From Coprobacter secundus (GTDB taxonomy: Bacteria > Bacteroidota > Bacteroidia > Bacteroidales > Coprobacteraceae): 64,000 bases of DNA. The stretch lies in the NCBI GenBank assembly GCA_000803105.1, contig JTDA01000009.1, positions 1 through 64,000 on the forward strand, written 5' to 3'. The notes under the pieces were generated by a model. The model made no database searches, was not told where the DNA came from, and saw nothing but the letters and a program-made list of their open reading frames with translations. A program made the position numbers and the translations under genes. Shown piece by piece: positions 26,136 to 34,678 of this stretch (the stretch's first letter is position 1; each line of letters begins with the position of its first letter).

Positions 26136-27350
26136 ATGAAGAAGTGCTTGTTGATGGCTTTTGCCATGTTTCTTTCTTTTTTTATAGCAAAGGGAGAGGA
26201 TTTGGATACAGCTCAAAGTAAGGAAACGAAACACTCAGGTGTTAATAATGTGGTGACGAATAAATTTAAAGACAATTGGTTTATTTCGTTGGGACTTGGA
26301 GGTGATGTATACATGGGACAAAATGATAAAGCTATGCCTTTTGGTGATCGAATAGGATTTACGGGCCATATATCTGGAGGAAAATGGATTGTACCTTGGT
26401 TTGGTGCTCAGATTGCTATAGACGGATATCGTTTAAAAGGAGCCTCTTATTCTGGCAATGGAGCATATATTCAGGGGTGGACGGATAATAAGTATTTTTC
26501 TCAGAAATGGTATGCAGCATCTCCACATGTGGATATGTTATTTAATTTATCTAACTTGTTTGGTCGGTATAATTCAAAACGTGTATATGAACCAGTGATA
26601 TATACTGGTTTTGGATTTATTGCGGATAAAAATTTTGATAATTTTAGTCAAGCGACACATTTTGGATTGATAAACAAATTCCGGGTAGCAGATGCTTGGG
26701 ATTTGAATTTGAATTTGAGGTTTGCATTGGTTAATAATGACTGTGACGGGCAAGGAGGAAGCCGAGGAGACCTTATTGGCGGATTGACTGTGGGAGCTTC
26801 TTATAAATTCAAAAAACGGACATTTGCTTCTTTTGCTGAAGCATCAGAAAGTACTTTTAAGCAGCCGGTATCCACAGAAAATAATAATGATGATGCTAAG
26901 TTAAAAGCTTTGGAAAATCAATTGAGTGCATCTGAAAAAGAAGTAGAAAGTTTGAGAGAAAATGTAAAAGATTTGAAAAATCAATTAGCTGAAGCAAATA
27001 AAAAGATCGAAGATGCAGAAAAGAATGTAAGTGTCCCAGGATTGACACTATATTTTACAGCTGATAGTTATACAGTACAATCTCGTGATTTATATCTGTT
27101 GAAGAATCTTGCACGTCAGATGAAGGATAATCCTAGTCAAAAATATGTAGTTTGTGGTTATGCTGATAGTAAGACTGGGGAAGCTTCTTATAATGAGGCA
27201 TTACGGAATAAAAGAGCACAAAGTGTAATTAATAAATTGGTGTCTTATGGTGTAGATAAAGATCAATTGATTAAAGAAACTAAAGATAGTAGTTTAAATC
27301 CATTCGGTGCCTATGTATTGGATCGTGCTGTTATGATTACAGAGAAATAG
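26136..27350 (+). CDS. OmpA-family outer-membrane protein
   Basis: A 404-residue outer-membrane protein: signal peptide (1-20), an eight-strand-like beta-barrel (about 45-225, rich in alternating aromatic and Gly residues), a coiled-coil linker (about 250-305, KLKALENQLSASEKEVESLR) and a C-terminal OmpA domain (about 310-404) with the peptidoglycan-binding pattern YADSKTGEASYNEALRNKRA. It anchors the outer membrane to peptidoglycan. The barrel is closely similar to that of the next gene, which carries a SPOR domain instead. A terminator separates the two. Confidence 0.9.
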   Translation: MKKCLLMAFAMFLSFFIAKGEDLDTAQSKETKHSGVNNVVTNKFKDNWFISLGLGGDVYMGQNDKAMPFGDRIGFTGHISGGKWIVPWFGAQIAIDGYRLKGASYSGNGAYIQGWTDNKYFSQKWYAASPHVDMLFNLSNLFGRYNSKRVYEPVIYTGFGFIADKNFDNFSQATHFGLINKFRVADAWDLNLNLRFALVNNDCDGQGGSRGDLIGGLTVGASYKFKKRTFASFAEASESTFKQPVSTENNNDDAKLKALENQLSASEKEVESLRENVKDLKNQLAEANKKIEDAEKNVSVPGLTLYFTADSYTVQSRDLYLLKNLARQMKDNPSQKYVVCGYADSKTGEASYNEALRNKRAQSVINKLVSYGVDKDQLIKETKDSSLNPFGAYVLDRAVMITEK

Positions 27351-27370
27351 TTTATAGAATAAGTATAGAA

Positions 27371-27407
27371 AAAGGCGTATAGGAAATTCTAATACGCCTT
27401 TTTTTAT
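27371..27407 (+). terminator. Terminator after the OmpA-family gene
   Basis: AAGGCGTAT (27372-27380) pairs with ATACGCCTT (27392-27400), followed by seven T. Confidence 0.85.
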
Positions 27408-27510
27408 AATAAAAAAATATAGAAAAATATATGATTATTTGAAGAATTTGTGCTAATTTAGTTGCAAAAAAGTGATAGTTAATGGTAATATATAAAATTG
27501 GATTATAAGT

Positions 27511-28638
27511 ATGAAAAGATTATTTGTATCTGTTTTTACATTATTTATTATTTTCTCATTATTTGCAAAAAATGGTGAGAAAAAGTATGACTCTGATTTT
27601 TATGAACCGAAAATATCTGATTATATGGATCATAATTGGTTTATTACGCTCAATGGGGGAGGAAATGTCTATTTAGGACAAAATAATAAATCAATGGATT
27701 TTGCTGATCGAATAGGATGGACAGGTAATATTGCTTTTGGAAAGTGGGTTGTTCCTTGGTTGGGAGTTCGTTTGGAAATTGATGCATGGAAATTGAAGGG
27801 TGCTTCATTTTTGGAAAGTGGTAAGTACGTTATTGGAGAGAAAGCTGGTTATTATAAACAGCAGTGGTATGCGGGATCACCTCATGTAGATGCAATGTTT
27901 AATATGGGTAGTTTGTTTGGAGGATATTCTCCTAAACGAATATATGAACCTGTTATATATGCAGGTGTTGGGTTTATAACAGATAAGAGTTTTGATAATA
28001 TAAGCCAATCTACACATTTTGGATTAATTAATAAATTCTATCTTTCTTATCATTGGGATCTCAATTTGAATGCGCAGTTTGTTTGGATGAATAATGATTT
28101 TGATGGAAAAACAGGTAGTCGGGGGGATATAATAGGAGGTGTAACTTTAGGATTGACTTATAAATTTAAAAAACAAGGATATGCTTCTTATGCAAATGAA
28201 ACGAGTAATACTTTTAAACCGGTAGAAAAGGTAATTGTTGAAAGAACAGATAGTGCAGAATTAATATCTCTACAGGAGCAATTAGATGCTTTGAATTCAG
28301 AAAATAGTAAATTGAGAAATAAGGTAAATACCTTGAATACACGCATTGAGACATTAAAGAAAATGAACGATACCAAAGATACAATGGATTCGTTTGTAAA
28401 ATTTTATCCTTATAATGTTGTGGTGGGAAGTTTTGAAAATAAGGAGAAAGCCTTGACTTTACAGGTTAATTTAGAGAAAGAAGGGTATAACCCTATAATT
28501 GCTCAAAATGAAAAGGGGATGTATCGGGTTATTATCGCGGGATATGATAGTGAACGTTTGGCGTATGATATGTGTAAAGAACTTCGAAGTAAATATCCTA
28601 AACGTTTTGGGGATGCGTGGATTTTGATTAATAAATAA
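27511..28638 (+). CDS. Outer-membrane barrel protein with C-terminal SPOR domain
   Basis: A 375-residue paralogue of the preceding protein. After a signal peptide (1-19) the barrel repeats the same segments in the same order (DHNWFITLNGGGNVYLGQN against DNWFISLGLGGDVYMGQN; QQWYAGSPHVDAMFN against QKWYAASPHVDMLFN; STHFGLINKF against ATHFGLINKF). A coiled coil follows (about 250-290). The C-terminus is a SPOR domain (about 298-375: NVVVGSFENKEKA, MYRVIIAGYDSERLA), a fold that binds glycan strands stripped of peptides at septa. It probably links the outer membrane to dividing peptidoglycan, where its neighbour binds general peptidoglycan. Confidence 0.88.
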   Translation: MKRLFVSVFTLFIIFSLFAKNGEKKYDSDFYEPKISDYMDHNWFITLNGGGNVYLGQNNKSMDFADRIGWTGNIAFGKWVVPWLGVRLEIDAWKLKGASFLESGKYVIGEKAGYYKQQWYAGSPHVDAMFNMGSLFGGYSPKRIYEPVIYAGVGFITDKSFDNISQSTHFGLINKFYLSYHWDLNLNAQFVWMNNDFDGKTGSRGDIIGGVTLGLTYKFKKQGYASYANETSNTFKPVEKVIVERTDSAELISLQEQLDALNSENSKLRNKVNTLNTRIETLKKMNDTKDTMDSFVKFYPYNVVVGSFENKEKALTLQVNLEKEGYNPIIAQNEKGMYRVIIAGYDSERLAYDMCKELRSKYPKRFGDAWILINK

Positions 28639-28694
28639 AAATGGAGTTTTTTGTTCACAATAAACATTCTTCTTTAGAGAGGAATCTGACACGG

Positions 28695-28733
28695 AAAAGC
28701 GAGTGGGAATATTTCTACTCGCTTTTCTGTTCT
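28695..28733 (+). terminator. Terminator after the SPOR-domain gene
   Basis: AAAAGCGAGT (28695-28704) pairs with ACTCGCTTTT (28717-28726), then CTGTTCTT. The following 28734-29049 holds no supported gene. Confidence 0.75.
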
Positions 28734-29049
28734 TAACGAATTAATATTGGGTGTTTTATTTTTTATAAATTTTAAGATATTCGGTTTCGTATGTTATTAT
28801 ATTAGAATCATAATTCTAAGTCATTTTAAAGTCTAATTTTTCCATTAAGGCATTGTTTATATATCAAGTCTGTTGTTGTCAAGTTTACAACCATTATAAT
28901 ATAAAGATATGATCCGGTAATATTAATTGCTGCTTGATAAGAACATTCTCTTTTTATAAGGAGGGTTTATTAGGCTAACCGGTGTAGTAATGTTTTTTCG
29001 CTATGATGACACGCCTCGTCATTTCCATAATATATTTGTATTTTTATAA

Positions 29050-29580
29050 TTAGAAATATAAACCGAATCCTACTTTGAATCCGTATTGATTGAGCCGATC
29101 AGCAAAACTATGTTTCCAGTAGATTGCAGGTTCTATAGATATATTAGGGGTTATAAAAATAGCATATCCTAAATCTGCCCCAAAGAAAAAGTAATTATTT
29201 TTTAATGTTTTATCCCCCTCATAATCTCGTAACCATTCACGTTCATAGCCAATTTCAGCACCTAAAAAAAGATGAGATAAAATGTAATATTTCAATCCAC
29301 CACTAAGTTGAAGACTGTTGTCTTTCCATTTTTCCTGTTTGTTTATATCAAATCCTATACCTACATTTACTAAAAGATCATCATAAATAAAGGAGCCGCC
29401 CTTGAATCCTAATCCAAAATTAAAACGGTTGGATTTACTTTTATCGTTATCTGTACCTCCCACTCCAAATGTGGTAATTTCGGGGTTGATCATCCATTTC
29501 CCTTTTTCTGTTTGGGCCATTATTCTCGGGATAAATAAAAAAATAATTATGGCCATACATAAAAAACGTTTCATAATCAT
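29050..29580 (-). CDS. Small outer-membrane beta-barrel protein
   Basis: A 176-residue secreted protein: signal peptide about 1-22 ending at AQT, then alternating hydrophobic strands typical of an eight-stranded barrel (FNFGLGFKGGSFIYDDLLVN, LSGGLKYYILSHLFLGAEIG) and a C-terminal aromatic residue (GFGLYF), the usual sorting signal for the Bam machinery. It resembles porin-family or OMP_b-brl proteins; the function is unknown. Last gene of the minus-strand operon that starts with yicC. The start could also be Met3. Confidence 0.75.
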   Translation of the reverse strand: MIMKRFLCMAIIIFLFIPRIMAQTEKGKWMINPEITTFGVGGTDNDKSKSNRFNFGLGFKGGSFIYDDLLVNVGIGFDINKQEKWKDNSLQLSGGLKYYILSHLFLGAEIGYEREWLRDYEGDKTLKNNYFFFGADLGYAIFITPNISIEPAIYWKHSFADRLNQYGFKVGFGLYF

Positions 29581-29601
29581 TCTTTTTAGTAGGTAGATAT
29601 A

Positions 29602-29838
29602 TTATTTTTTTGAATCTGTATTATGTGTCTTTTTTTCTGATTCTTCTTTATAATAGTTGCGCATTTTTTCTTTTTTGCCTTGTACGTACCGGAGTGCAAA
29701 AATAGCAACTAAAGTACCGGCAATGATTCCTGCATATTCCCAGTAACGTCCTTCATCTATGTAATTGGGCCAGCCGATATAAGCCATTATGCCTAAGTAA
29801 ATAAGTAGTATAATAGTGATAATATTTCTTTTTTTCAT
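29602..29838 (-). CDS. Small inner-membrane protein
   Basis: A 78-residue protein with two membrane helices (about 6-22 and 33-50) and a charged, Lys/Glu-rich tail (KKEKMRNYYKEESEKK). I do not recognise a function. It is embedded in the operon with short gaps (14 and 21 bases), which supports a real gene. Confidence 0.65.
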   Translation of the reverse strand: MKKRNIITIILLIYLGIMAYIGWPNYIDEGRYWEYAGIIAGTLVAIFALRYVQGKKEKMRNYYKEESEKKTHNTDSKK

Positions 29839-29852
29839 AATTGTGAATTATT

Positions 29853-30485
29853 TTAGGAAATAGATGTATCGTTTTGAGAGGCTCGAAATTGTCTAGTAAA
29901 TTTACCAGAACGTAATCTTTTATATATTTCTATACATGCCCATGCATCTGTTGCTGCATACTTTTTTTGGGCATCAGTCAAGTTTTCTGCTTCCCAGTTT
30001 GACAAGCGTTGTGATTTCGAAATCTTTTTACCGAATATGATAGCGTAGACTTTTTGTAAACTCATGTCTTGTATATTAAAGCGCTTTACGTATTTCTGTA
30101 ATTCAATGAAGTTTTGTGGAACGAAATCTGATATTTTATGTAACATTGTAAAATCATCGTGTATAGATAAGCCTATTTTTGTAATATGTTCGTTATTAAG
30201 AAGTTCTTTTATCGAATCGAGGAATCCAATTTGATTGATTCTGAAAAGGAAACAAGTATCTTCTGTTGCAATTTGTATAAGAGCTACTTGATGGGAATGC
30301 CCTTTCTTAAAAGATGGTCGAGTTTCGGTGTCAAAGCCTAGTATGGAAAATTTTGATAAATACGATACCGCTTTCCGTGCTTCCTCTGGAGTTTGTACTA
30401 CAATGATACGTCCGGGAAACAGGACTTGTTCCATTTGTGAAATTGCTTCTTTGCTGATAGTTATAGGTGCTATATTTTTATTCAT
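29853..30485 (-). CDS. 3'-5' exonuclease domain protein (RNase D-like, DEDD family)
   Basis: About 210 residues forming a single DnaQ-fold 3'-5' exonuclease domain: ExoI GFDTETRPSF, ExoII KIGLSIHDD, ExoIII YAATDAWACIEIY with the Tyr/Asp pattern of the DEDDy group. There is no HRDC domain, so it is a stand-alone exonuclease rather than RNase D; DNA or RNA may be the substrate. I start at MNKNIAPI, whose ATG overlaps the upstream stop by 8 bases; an ATG 6 codons earlier is possible but overlaps more. Confidence 0.82.
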   Translation of the reverse strand: MNKNIAPITISKEAISQMEQVLFPGRIIVVQTPEEARKAVSYLSKFSILGFDTETRPSFKKGHSHQVALIQIATEDTCFLFRINQIGFLDSIKELLNNEHITKIGLSIHDDFTMLHKISDFVPQNFIELQKYVKRFNIQDMSLQKVYAIIFGKKISKSQRLSNWEAENLTDAQKKYAATDAWACIEIYKRLRSGKFTRQFRASQNDTSIS

Positions 30486-31113
30486 TCCATTTATTCCATT
30501 CATTCAGGTCCATTTCTTCACGCCAGATATTTTGCTGTTGAGTGAGAAAATCATGTTTATTTTCATTTTGATAATTTATGACATTATCATTATCGTTTTC
30601 ATCTTCATCTTGGCTAAAGTACAGATTATGAAGTGCTCTTAAAACATTAACTAGTTTTTGACCCCAATATGAAATAAAATTTTCTTTACAATAGGCTAAA
30701 GCTTCTTGAGTAGCCTCTTCGTTGCCAAGACTATAAATTGATATGAAATCTTTTATGTCCTGATATATATCGGATATATCTTCTGATATATTAGCAATGA
30801 TAGGAGTCTCGCTATACTGCATATCTGTTTGGAATACTTCAAGATAGGAATCATGTTCGCCAAACATTCTACTGATACTGGAACGAATGTATTCATAAAT
30901 GTTTTCTGTTACAAAATGTTCTACCGGCAAGTCTGGTCTACTTTCGCAATTAGGCAGTAATGTAGCTTTTAGGTAAAGTAGTGGTAGTATTTTGATAGCA
31001 GTATCGGTGAATGCATTACGCGAAGTTTCGTTTGCTTGTTCTATGAAAGAACAAAATTCAACTCCAACTGTAACAAACTCAATGATATTTTTATCATATA
31101 TATTTTCATTCAT
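30478..31113 (-). CDS. DUF5063 domain protein
   Basis: A 211-residue, mostly helical, acidic protein matching the DUF5063 family known from Bacteroidales: FVTVGVEFCSFIEQAN near the start, KATLLPNCESRPDL in the middle and KLVNVLRALHNLYF near the end, followed by a very acidic stretch (QDEDENDNDN). Function unknown. It lies 4 bases after nadD and overlaps the exonuclease gene, so all three are translated together. Confidence 0.75.
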   Translation of the reverse strand: MNENIYDKNIIEFVTVGVEFCSFIEQANETSRNAFTDTAIKILPLLYLKATLLPNCESRPDLPVEHFVTENIYEYIRSSISRMFGEHDSYLEVFQTDMQYSETPIIANISEDISDIYQDIKDFISIYSLGNEEATQEALAYCKENFISYWGQKLVNVLRALHNLYFSQDEDENDNDNVINYQNENKHDFLTQQQNIWREEMDLNEWNKWNE

Positions 31114-31117
31114 ATTT

Positions 31118-31705
31118 TTAGAGGTATAGCTTATTCTTTATAATGTAATTATATACATTCGCAGGGATAAAATAGTTCATATTTTTCCCATGCTTCAGCC
31201 CGTAACGAATAAAGGTCGAAGAAATTTCTATAATCGGAGCCTTTGAGAAAGTTATATTTTTTTTAGTCATGCTGTTTTCTTCTATAGGGTATCCTTGTCG
31301 AGGATAGACAATAAGATTGTATTCGTTAAGAATACGTTTGGCATCTTTCCACAGGCCAAATTTTGACCAGTTGTCAGCGCCTATTATTAAATAAAAATTG
31401 TTTTCAGGATATTGTGCTCGCAAAGCATCCAACGTATGTATTGTATATGACGGTCGAGGCATAGTTAATTCTATATCGCAATGTTTGAAATAAGAATGTC
31501 CAATTATTGCTAATTCTGTCATTGCCACTCGATGTTCATCACAAAGGAGACTTGATTTATCTTTTATAGGGTTTTGAGGAGAAACGATAAACCAAACTTC
31601 ATCTAAATCCTCGAATTGACACATATAATTAGCAATAATTAAATGTCCAGTGTGTATAGGATTAAATGAGCCAGAGAATAGTCCTATTTTTATCTTTTTC
31701 TCCAT
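31118..31705 (-). CDS. nadD: Nicotinate-nucleotide adenylyltransferase
   Basis: Cytosolic enzyme of NAD synthesis joining nicotinate mononucleotide and ATP. The 195 residues carry the HIGH-type loop GSFNPIHTGHL (11-21), the nucleotide-binding GADNWSKF, and ISSTFIR (standing for ISST-x-IR) near the C-terminus. It is 6 bases after gmk in the operon. Confidence 0.95.
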   Translation of the reverse strand: MEKKIKIGLFSGSFNPIHTGHLIIANYMCQFEDLDEVWFIVSPQNPIKDKSSLLCDEHRVAMTELAIIGHSYFKHCDIELTMPRPSYTIHTLDALRAQYPENNFYLIIGADNWSKFGLWKDAKRILNEYNLIVYPRQGYPIEENSMTKKNITFSKAPIIEISSTFIRYGLKHGKNMNYFIPANVYNYIIKNKLYL

Positions 31706-31711
31706 TTTTGT

Positions 31712-32281
31712 TTATGGTTTGTTTATGAAATCTCTAATCTTTTTTGTTGCTATTTCTTGGGCAGTTTGCAAATTATCATTTATAATGACAATATCGAATT
31801 GAGGTGCAAAAGATAATTCATATTCAGCTTTTGCTAATCGACATTCGATAACTTCAGGAGCATCGGTACCTCGGCTAATCAGGCGTTTTCGTAAAGTTTC
31901 AATACTCGGTGGTTGAATAAAGATTGAGAGGGCTCGTTCGCCATAAAATTTTTTTATATTTATGCCTCCTTTTACGTCAACGTCGAAAATAACATTCTGA
32001 CCATTATTGGTTAGGCGCTCGATTTCAGATTTTAATGTTCCGTAAAATTTGTCTGTGTATACTTCTTCGTATTCCAGAAATTCATTATTGGCAATTTTCT
32101 GTTTGAAATCTTCAGGGGAAAGGAAATAGTATTCAATACCGTTCTTTTCATTACCTCGAGGTTGTCTTGAGGTTGCCGAGATAGAAAATGCCAAGTTTAA
32201 ATTTTGTTGTAATAGGTAATTGATAATAGTTGATTTTCCGGAGCCAGATGGGGCTGAGAAAATAATGAGTTTACCTTGCAT
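31712..32281 (-). CDS. gmk: Guanylate kinase
   Basis: Phosphorylates GMP to GDP. 189 residues with the P-loop SAPSGSGKSTI (9-19), the GMP-binding SATSRQPRGNEKNGIEY, the YGT motif (FYGTLKSEI) and VIFDVDVKGG. Gap of 42 bases after yicC, 6 before nadD. Confidence 0.96.
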   Translation of the reverse strand: MQGKLIIFSAPSGSGKSTIINYLLQQNLNLAFSISATSRQPRGNEKNGIEYYFLSPEDFKQKIANNEFLEYEEVYTDKFYGTLKSEIERLTNNGQNVIFDVDVKGGINIKKFYGERALSIFIQPPSIETLRKRLISRGTDAPEVIECRLAKAEYELSFAPQFDIVIINDNLQTAQEIATKKIRDFINKP

Positions 32282-32323
32282 ATTAAATAAGCATTAAAAT
32301 GAATGTTTAAAAAGATATCAAGT

Positions 32324-33196
32324 TTACATTACATTTAGAACTTGTTCTTTGATTTGTTCCAATTCATCTTTCATGCGTACAACGATTTTCTGTAATTCTG
32401 CGTGATTCGATTTGGAACCTAATGTATTGATTTCCCTTCCTATTTCTTGACTGATAAATCCTAATTTTTTCCCTTGCCCCTTACCATTTTCCATTGTTTC
32501 GATAAAATATTTCAAATGATTATCAAGGCGGTGTTTTTCTTCATTGACATCTAATTTTTCGATGTAGAAAATCATTTCTTGTTCAAATCTATTTTTGTCG
32601 TAATCAAAATTCTCGATTTTGCTTAATGCATCATTTATCCGTGACTTAATTTTATCGATACGTTCAAGCTCAAAGACATTTGTTTCTTGTAATAGAGTTG
32701 CGATGTTGGTTATTTTTTCATTGAAAAGACGTTGAAGCATTTCCCCTTCTTGTATTCTGAATTCTTGTAATTGGTCAAGTGCTCTGTTTACCGTTTGCAT
32801 AAGAGCTTCGGTTTCTTCTTCTTCCAATTCTGTAATCTCTGTTTTTATAGCGTCTGGTAGTCGGAGTAATACTTGGAACCAGTCAGAGGGTAGGGGAATA
32901 CCTATATTTTTTGAAACGTCTTTGATTTGATTATAATAGTTTTCTATAATTGGCTGATTGATTTGGGTGCTTGTTTCTCTGCCAAGACTTTCAACATAAA
33001 TATTGAAATCTATTTTTCCTCGTTCCAGCCGGCGTCCTACTTCGGCTCGAATATCCATTTCTTTTTCCCTGTAAATAGCAGGTATACGAGTAGACAAATC
33101 GAGTTGTTTACTATTTAAAGATTTTATTTCAACGGTTATTTTTCTGTTGGGTAATTCGGTAACAGCTTTACCGAATCCAGTCATAGATTGTATCAT
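32324..33196 (-). CDS. yicC: YicC family endoribonuclease
   Basis: A 290-residue protein of the YicC family, reported as an endoribonuclease in E. coli and B. subtilis. Landmarks are the N-terminal MTGFGKA, SLNSKQLDLSTRIP, a central coiled coil (about 170-240) and the C-terminal DUF1732 segment GKKLGFISQEIGREINTLGSKS. The frame is open 27 codons further upstream, but family members start at MI-SMTGFG and a -7 box (minus TAAATTTG, plus 33214-33221) lies in that extension, so I start at 33196. First gene of the operon running to 29050. Confidence 0.9.
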   Translation of the reverse strand: MIQSMTGFGKAVTELPNRKITVEIKSLNSKQLDLSTRIPAIYREKEMDIRAEVGRRLERGKIDFNIYVESLGRETSTQINQPIIENYYNQIKDVSKNIGIPLPSDWFQVLLRLPDAIKTEITELEEEETEALMQTVNRALDQLQEFRIQEGEMLQRLFNEKITNIATLLQETNVFELERIDKIKSRINDALSKIENFDYDKNRFEQEMIFYIEKLDVNEEKHRLDNHLKYFIETMENGKGQGKKLGFISQEIGREINTLGSKSNHAELQKIVVRMKDELEQIKEQVLNVM

Positions 33197-33307
33197 TGTT
33201 TCGAATGTTTTTGCAAATTTAATTTTAATTCTGTATCCGAAAACAATAAAGTCAGAAAAAAAGACTAATTTTGCCAAACTTATATAACATAATTAGGAAT
33301 TTAGGAG

Positions 33308-34003
33308 ATGCCTTGCATATTAAATATAGAGACTTCTACTACTGTTTGTTCGGTGGCGCTTACGTGCGAGGGCCAGATAGTTTTTCGTCGTGAGAATTTT
33401 GAGGGTCCTTCTCATGCTGCGAGTTTGGGAAAATATGTCCACGAGGCTTTAGATGTGGCGCAAAAGTATAACCTTAAGCCAGAAGCTGTAGCTGTAAGTT
33501 GCGGTCCAGGCTCGTATACGGGGTTGCGTATTGGAGTTTCTGAAGCAAAAGGCTTATGTTTTGGCTTTGATATACCTTTAATTGCAGTACCAACGTTAGA
33601 AATAATGGCATGTGCTGTAATGTTTCAGGGAATACATGCTGAAGATGTACTTTTTTGTCCCATGATTGATGCTCGGCGTATGGAAGTATATTCAGCAATC
33701 TATAATATGGCATTACAACCGATAAAAGCTGTTTCTGCTGATATTATAGATAAAAATTCATATCGAGATATATTAGATAAGCATAAAGTTTATTTTTTTG
33801 GTAATGGTTCGGAAAAGTGTAAAGATATATTTTCTTCTTATCCGAATGCATTGTTTATTGAAAATATACATCCGTTGGCAGCAGATATGTTAGCTTTATC
33901 CGAAAGGGCTTTTCGAAATCGGGAATTTCAGGATGTAGCCTATTTTGAGCCTTTTTATTTAAAGGAATTTGTTGCAACTAAACCCAAACATAAAGTTCTT
34001 TAA
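33308..34003 (+). CDS. tsaB: tRNA threonylcarbamoyladenosine biosynthesis protein TsaB
   Basis: Partner of TsaD/TsaE in making the t6A modification at tRNA position 37. 231 residues with the ASKHA-fold landmarks NIETSTTVCSVAL, EGPSHAASLG, SCGPGSYTGLRIG and LCPMIDARRMEVY-like FCPMIDARRMEVY. As is normal for TsaB it lacks the metal-binding motif of TsaD. It is divergent from yicC and followed 19 bases later by the DUF4290 gene. Confidence 0.93.
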   Translation: MPCILNIETSTTVCSVALTCEGQIVFRRENFEGPSHAASLGKYVHEALDVAQKYNLKPEAVAVSCGPGSYTGLRIGVSEAKGLCFGFDIPLIAVPTLEIMACAVMFQGIHAEDVLFCPMIDARRMEVYSAIYNMALQPIKAVSADIIDKNSYRDILDKHKVYFFGNGSEKCKDIFSSYPNALFIENIHPLAADMLALSERAFRNREFQDVAYFEPFYLKEFVATKPKHKVL

Positions 34004-34022
34004 TTTTTAAACTTCAAAACAG

Positions 34023-34631
34023 ATGCTTGATTATAATACACAGCTTAAAAAATTGATTATGCCGGAGTATGGCCGTAATGTACAGCAGATGGTTGACCAT
34101 TGTGTTGCGTTAAAAGACAGGGAAGAGCGTACTAGGTGTGCCAATACAATTATAAATATTATGGGAAATCTTTTTCCACATTTAAGGGATGTCGATGATT
34201 TTAAGCATAAGCTGTGGGACCATTTGGCAATTATGTCTGATTTTAAGCTTGATATTGATTATCCGTATGAGATTATCAAGAAAGAGAATTTATATACGCG
34301 TCCTGATACTGTACCTTATGCTCTTACGCCTATTCGTTATCGTCATTATGGAAAGGCTATTGAGGGAATGATTGAGAAGGCTGTTGAGATGCCTGATGGT
34401 CCAGAAAGAGATCAGTTGATTTCTCTTTTAGCGAATCATATGAAAAAGTCATTTCTTACTTGGAATAAGGAAGGTGTTGAGGATGACAAAATATTAAAAG
34501 ATTTACGAGAATATTCTCATGGGAAAATAAATCTTGATCCTGAAACTTATAAATTGAAAGATGCGAAAGAGTTCCTTCAAAAAAATAATATGAATAAGAA
34601 AAATAATAATGTAAGAAAAGCGGGACGATAA
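34023..34631 (+). CDS. DUF4290 domain protein
   Basis: A 202-residue protein with the family pattern MLDYNTQLKKLIMPEYGRNVQ and AIEGMIEKAVEMPDGPERDQ. It is Bacteroidota-specific and conserved next to murA; function unknown. The C-terminal 20 residues are Asn/Lys-rich and probably disordered. murA starts 47 bases later. Confidence 0.85.
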   Translation: MLDYNTQLKKLIMPEYGRNVQQMVDHCVALKDREERTRCANTIINIMGNLFPHLRDVDDFKHKLWDHLAIMSDFKLDIDYPYEIIKKENLYTRPDTVPYALTPIRYRHYGKAIEGMIEKAVEMPDGPERDQLISLLANHMKKSFLTWNKEGVEDDKILKDLREYSHGKINLDPETYKLKDAKEFLQKNNMNKKNNNVRKAGR

Positions 34632-34678
34632 CCGCTTTTTTTGTATCTTTCCGGAGATAAATCTAATTGTAAAAGGTT

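Noticed and set aside
28984..29049. Short frame of about 20 codons after AAGGAGG
   Set aside because: Distance from the purine-rich stretch to the ATG is too long and nothing supports it.
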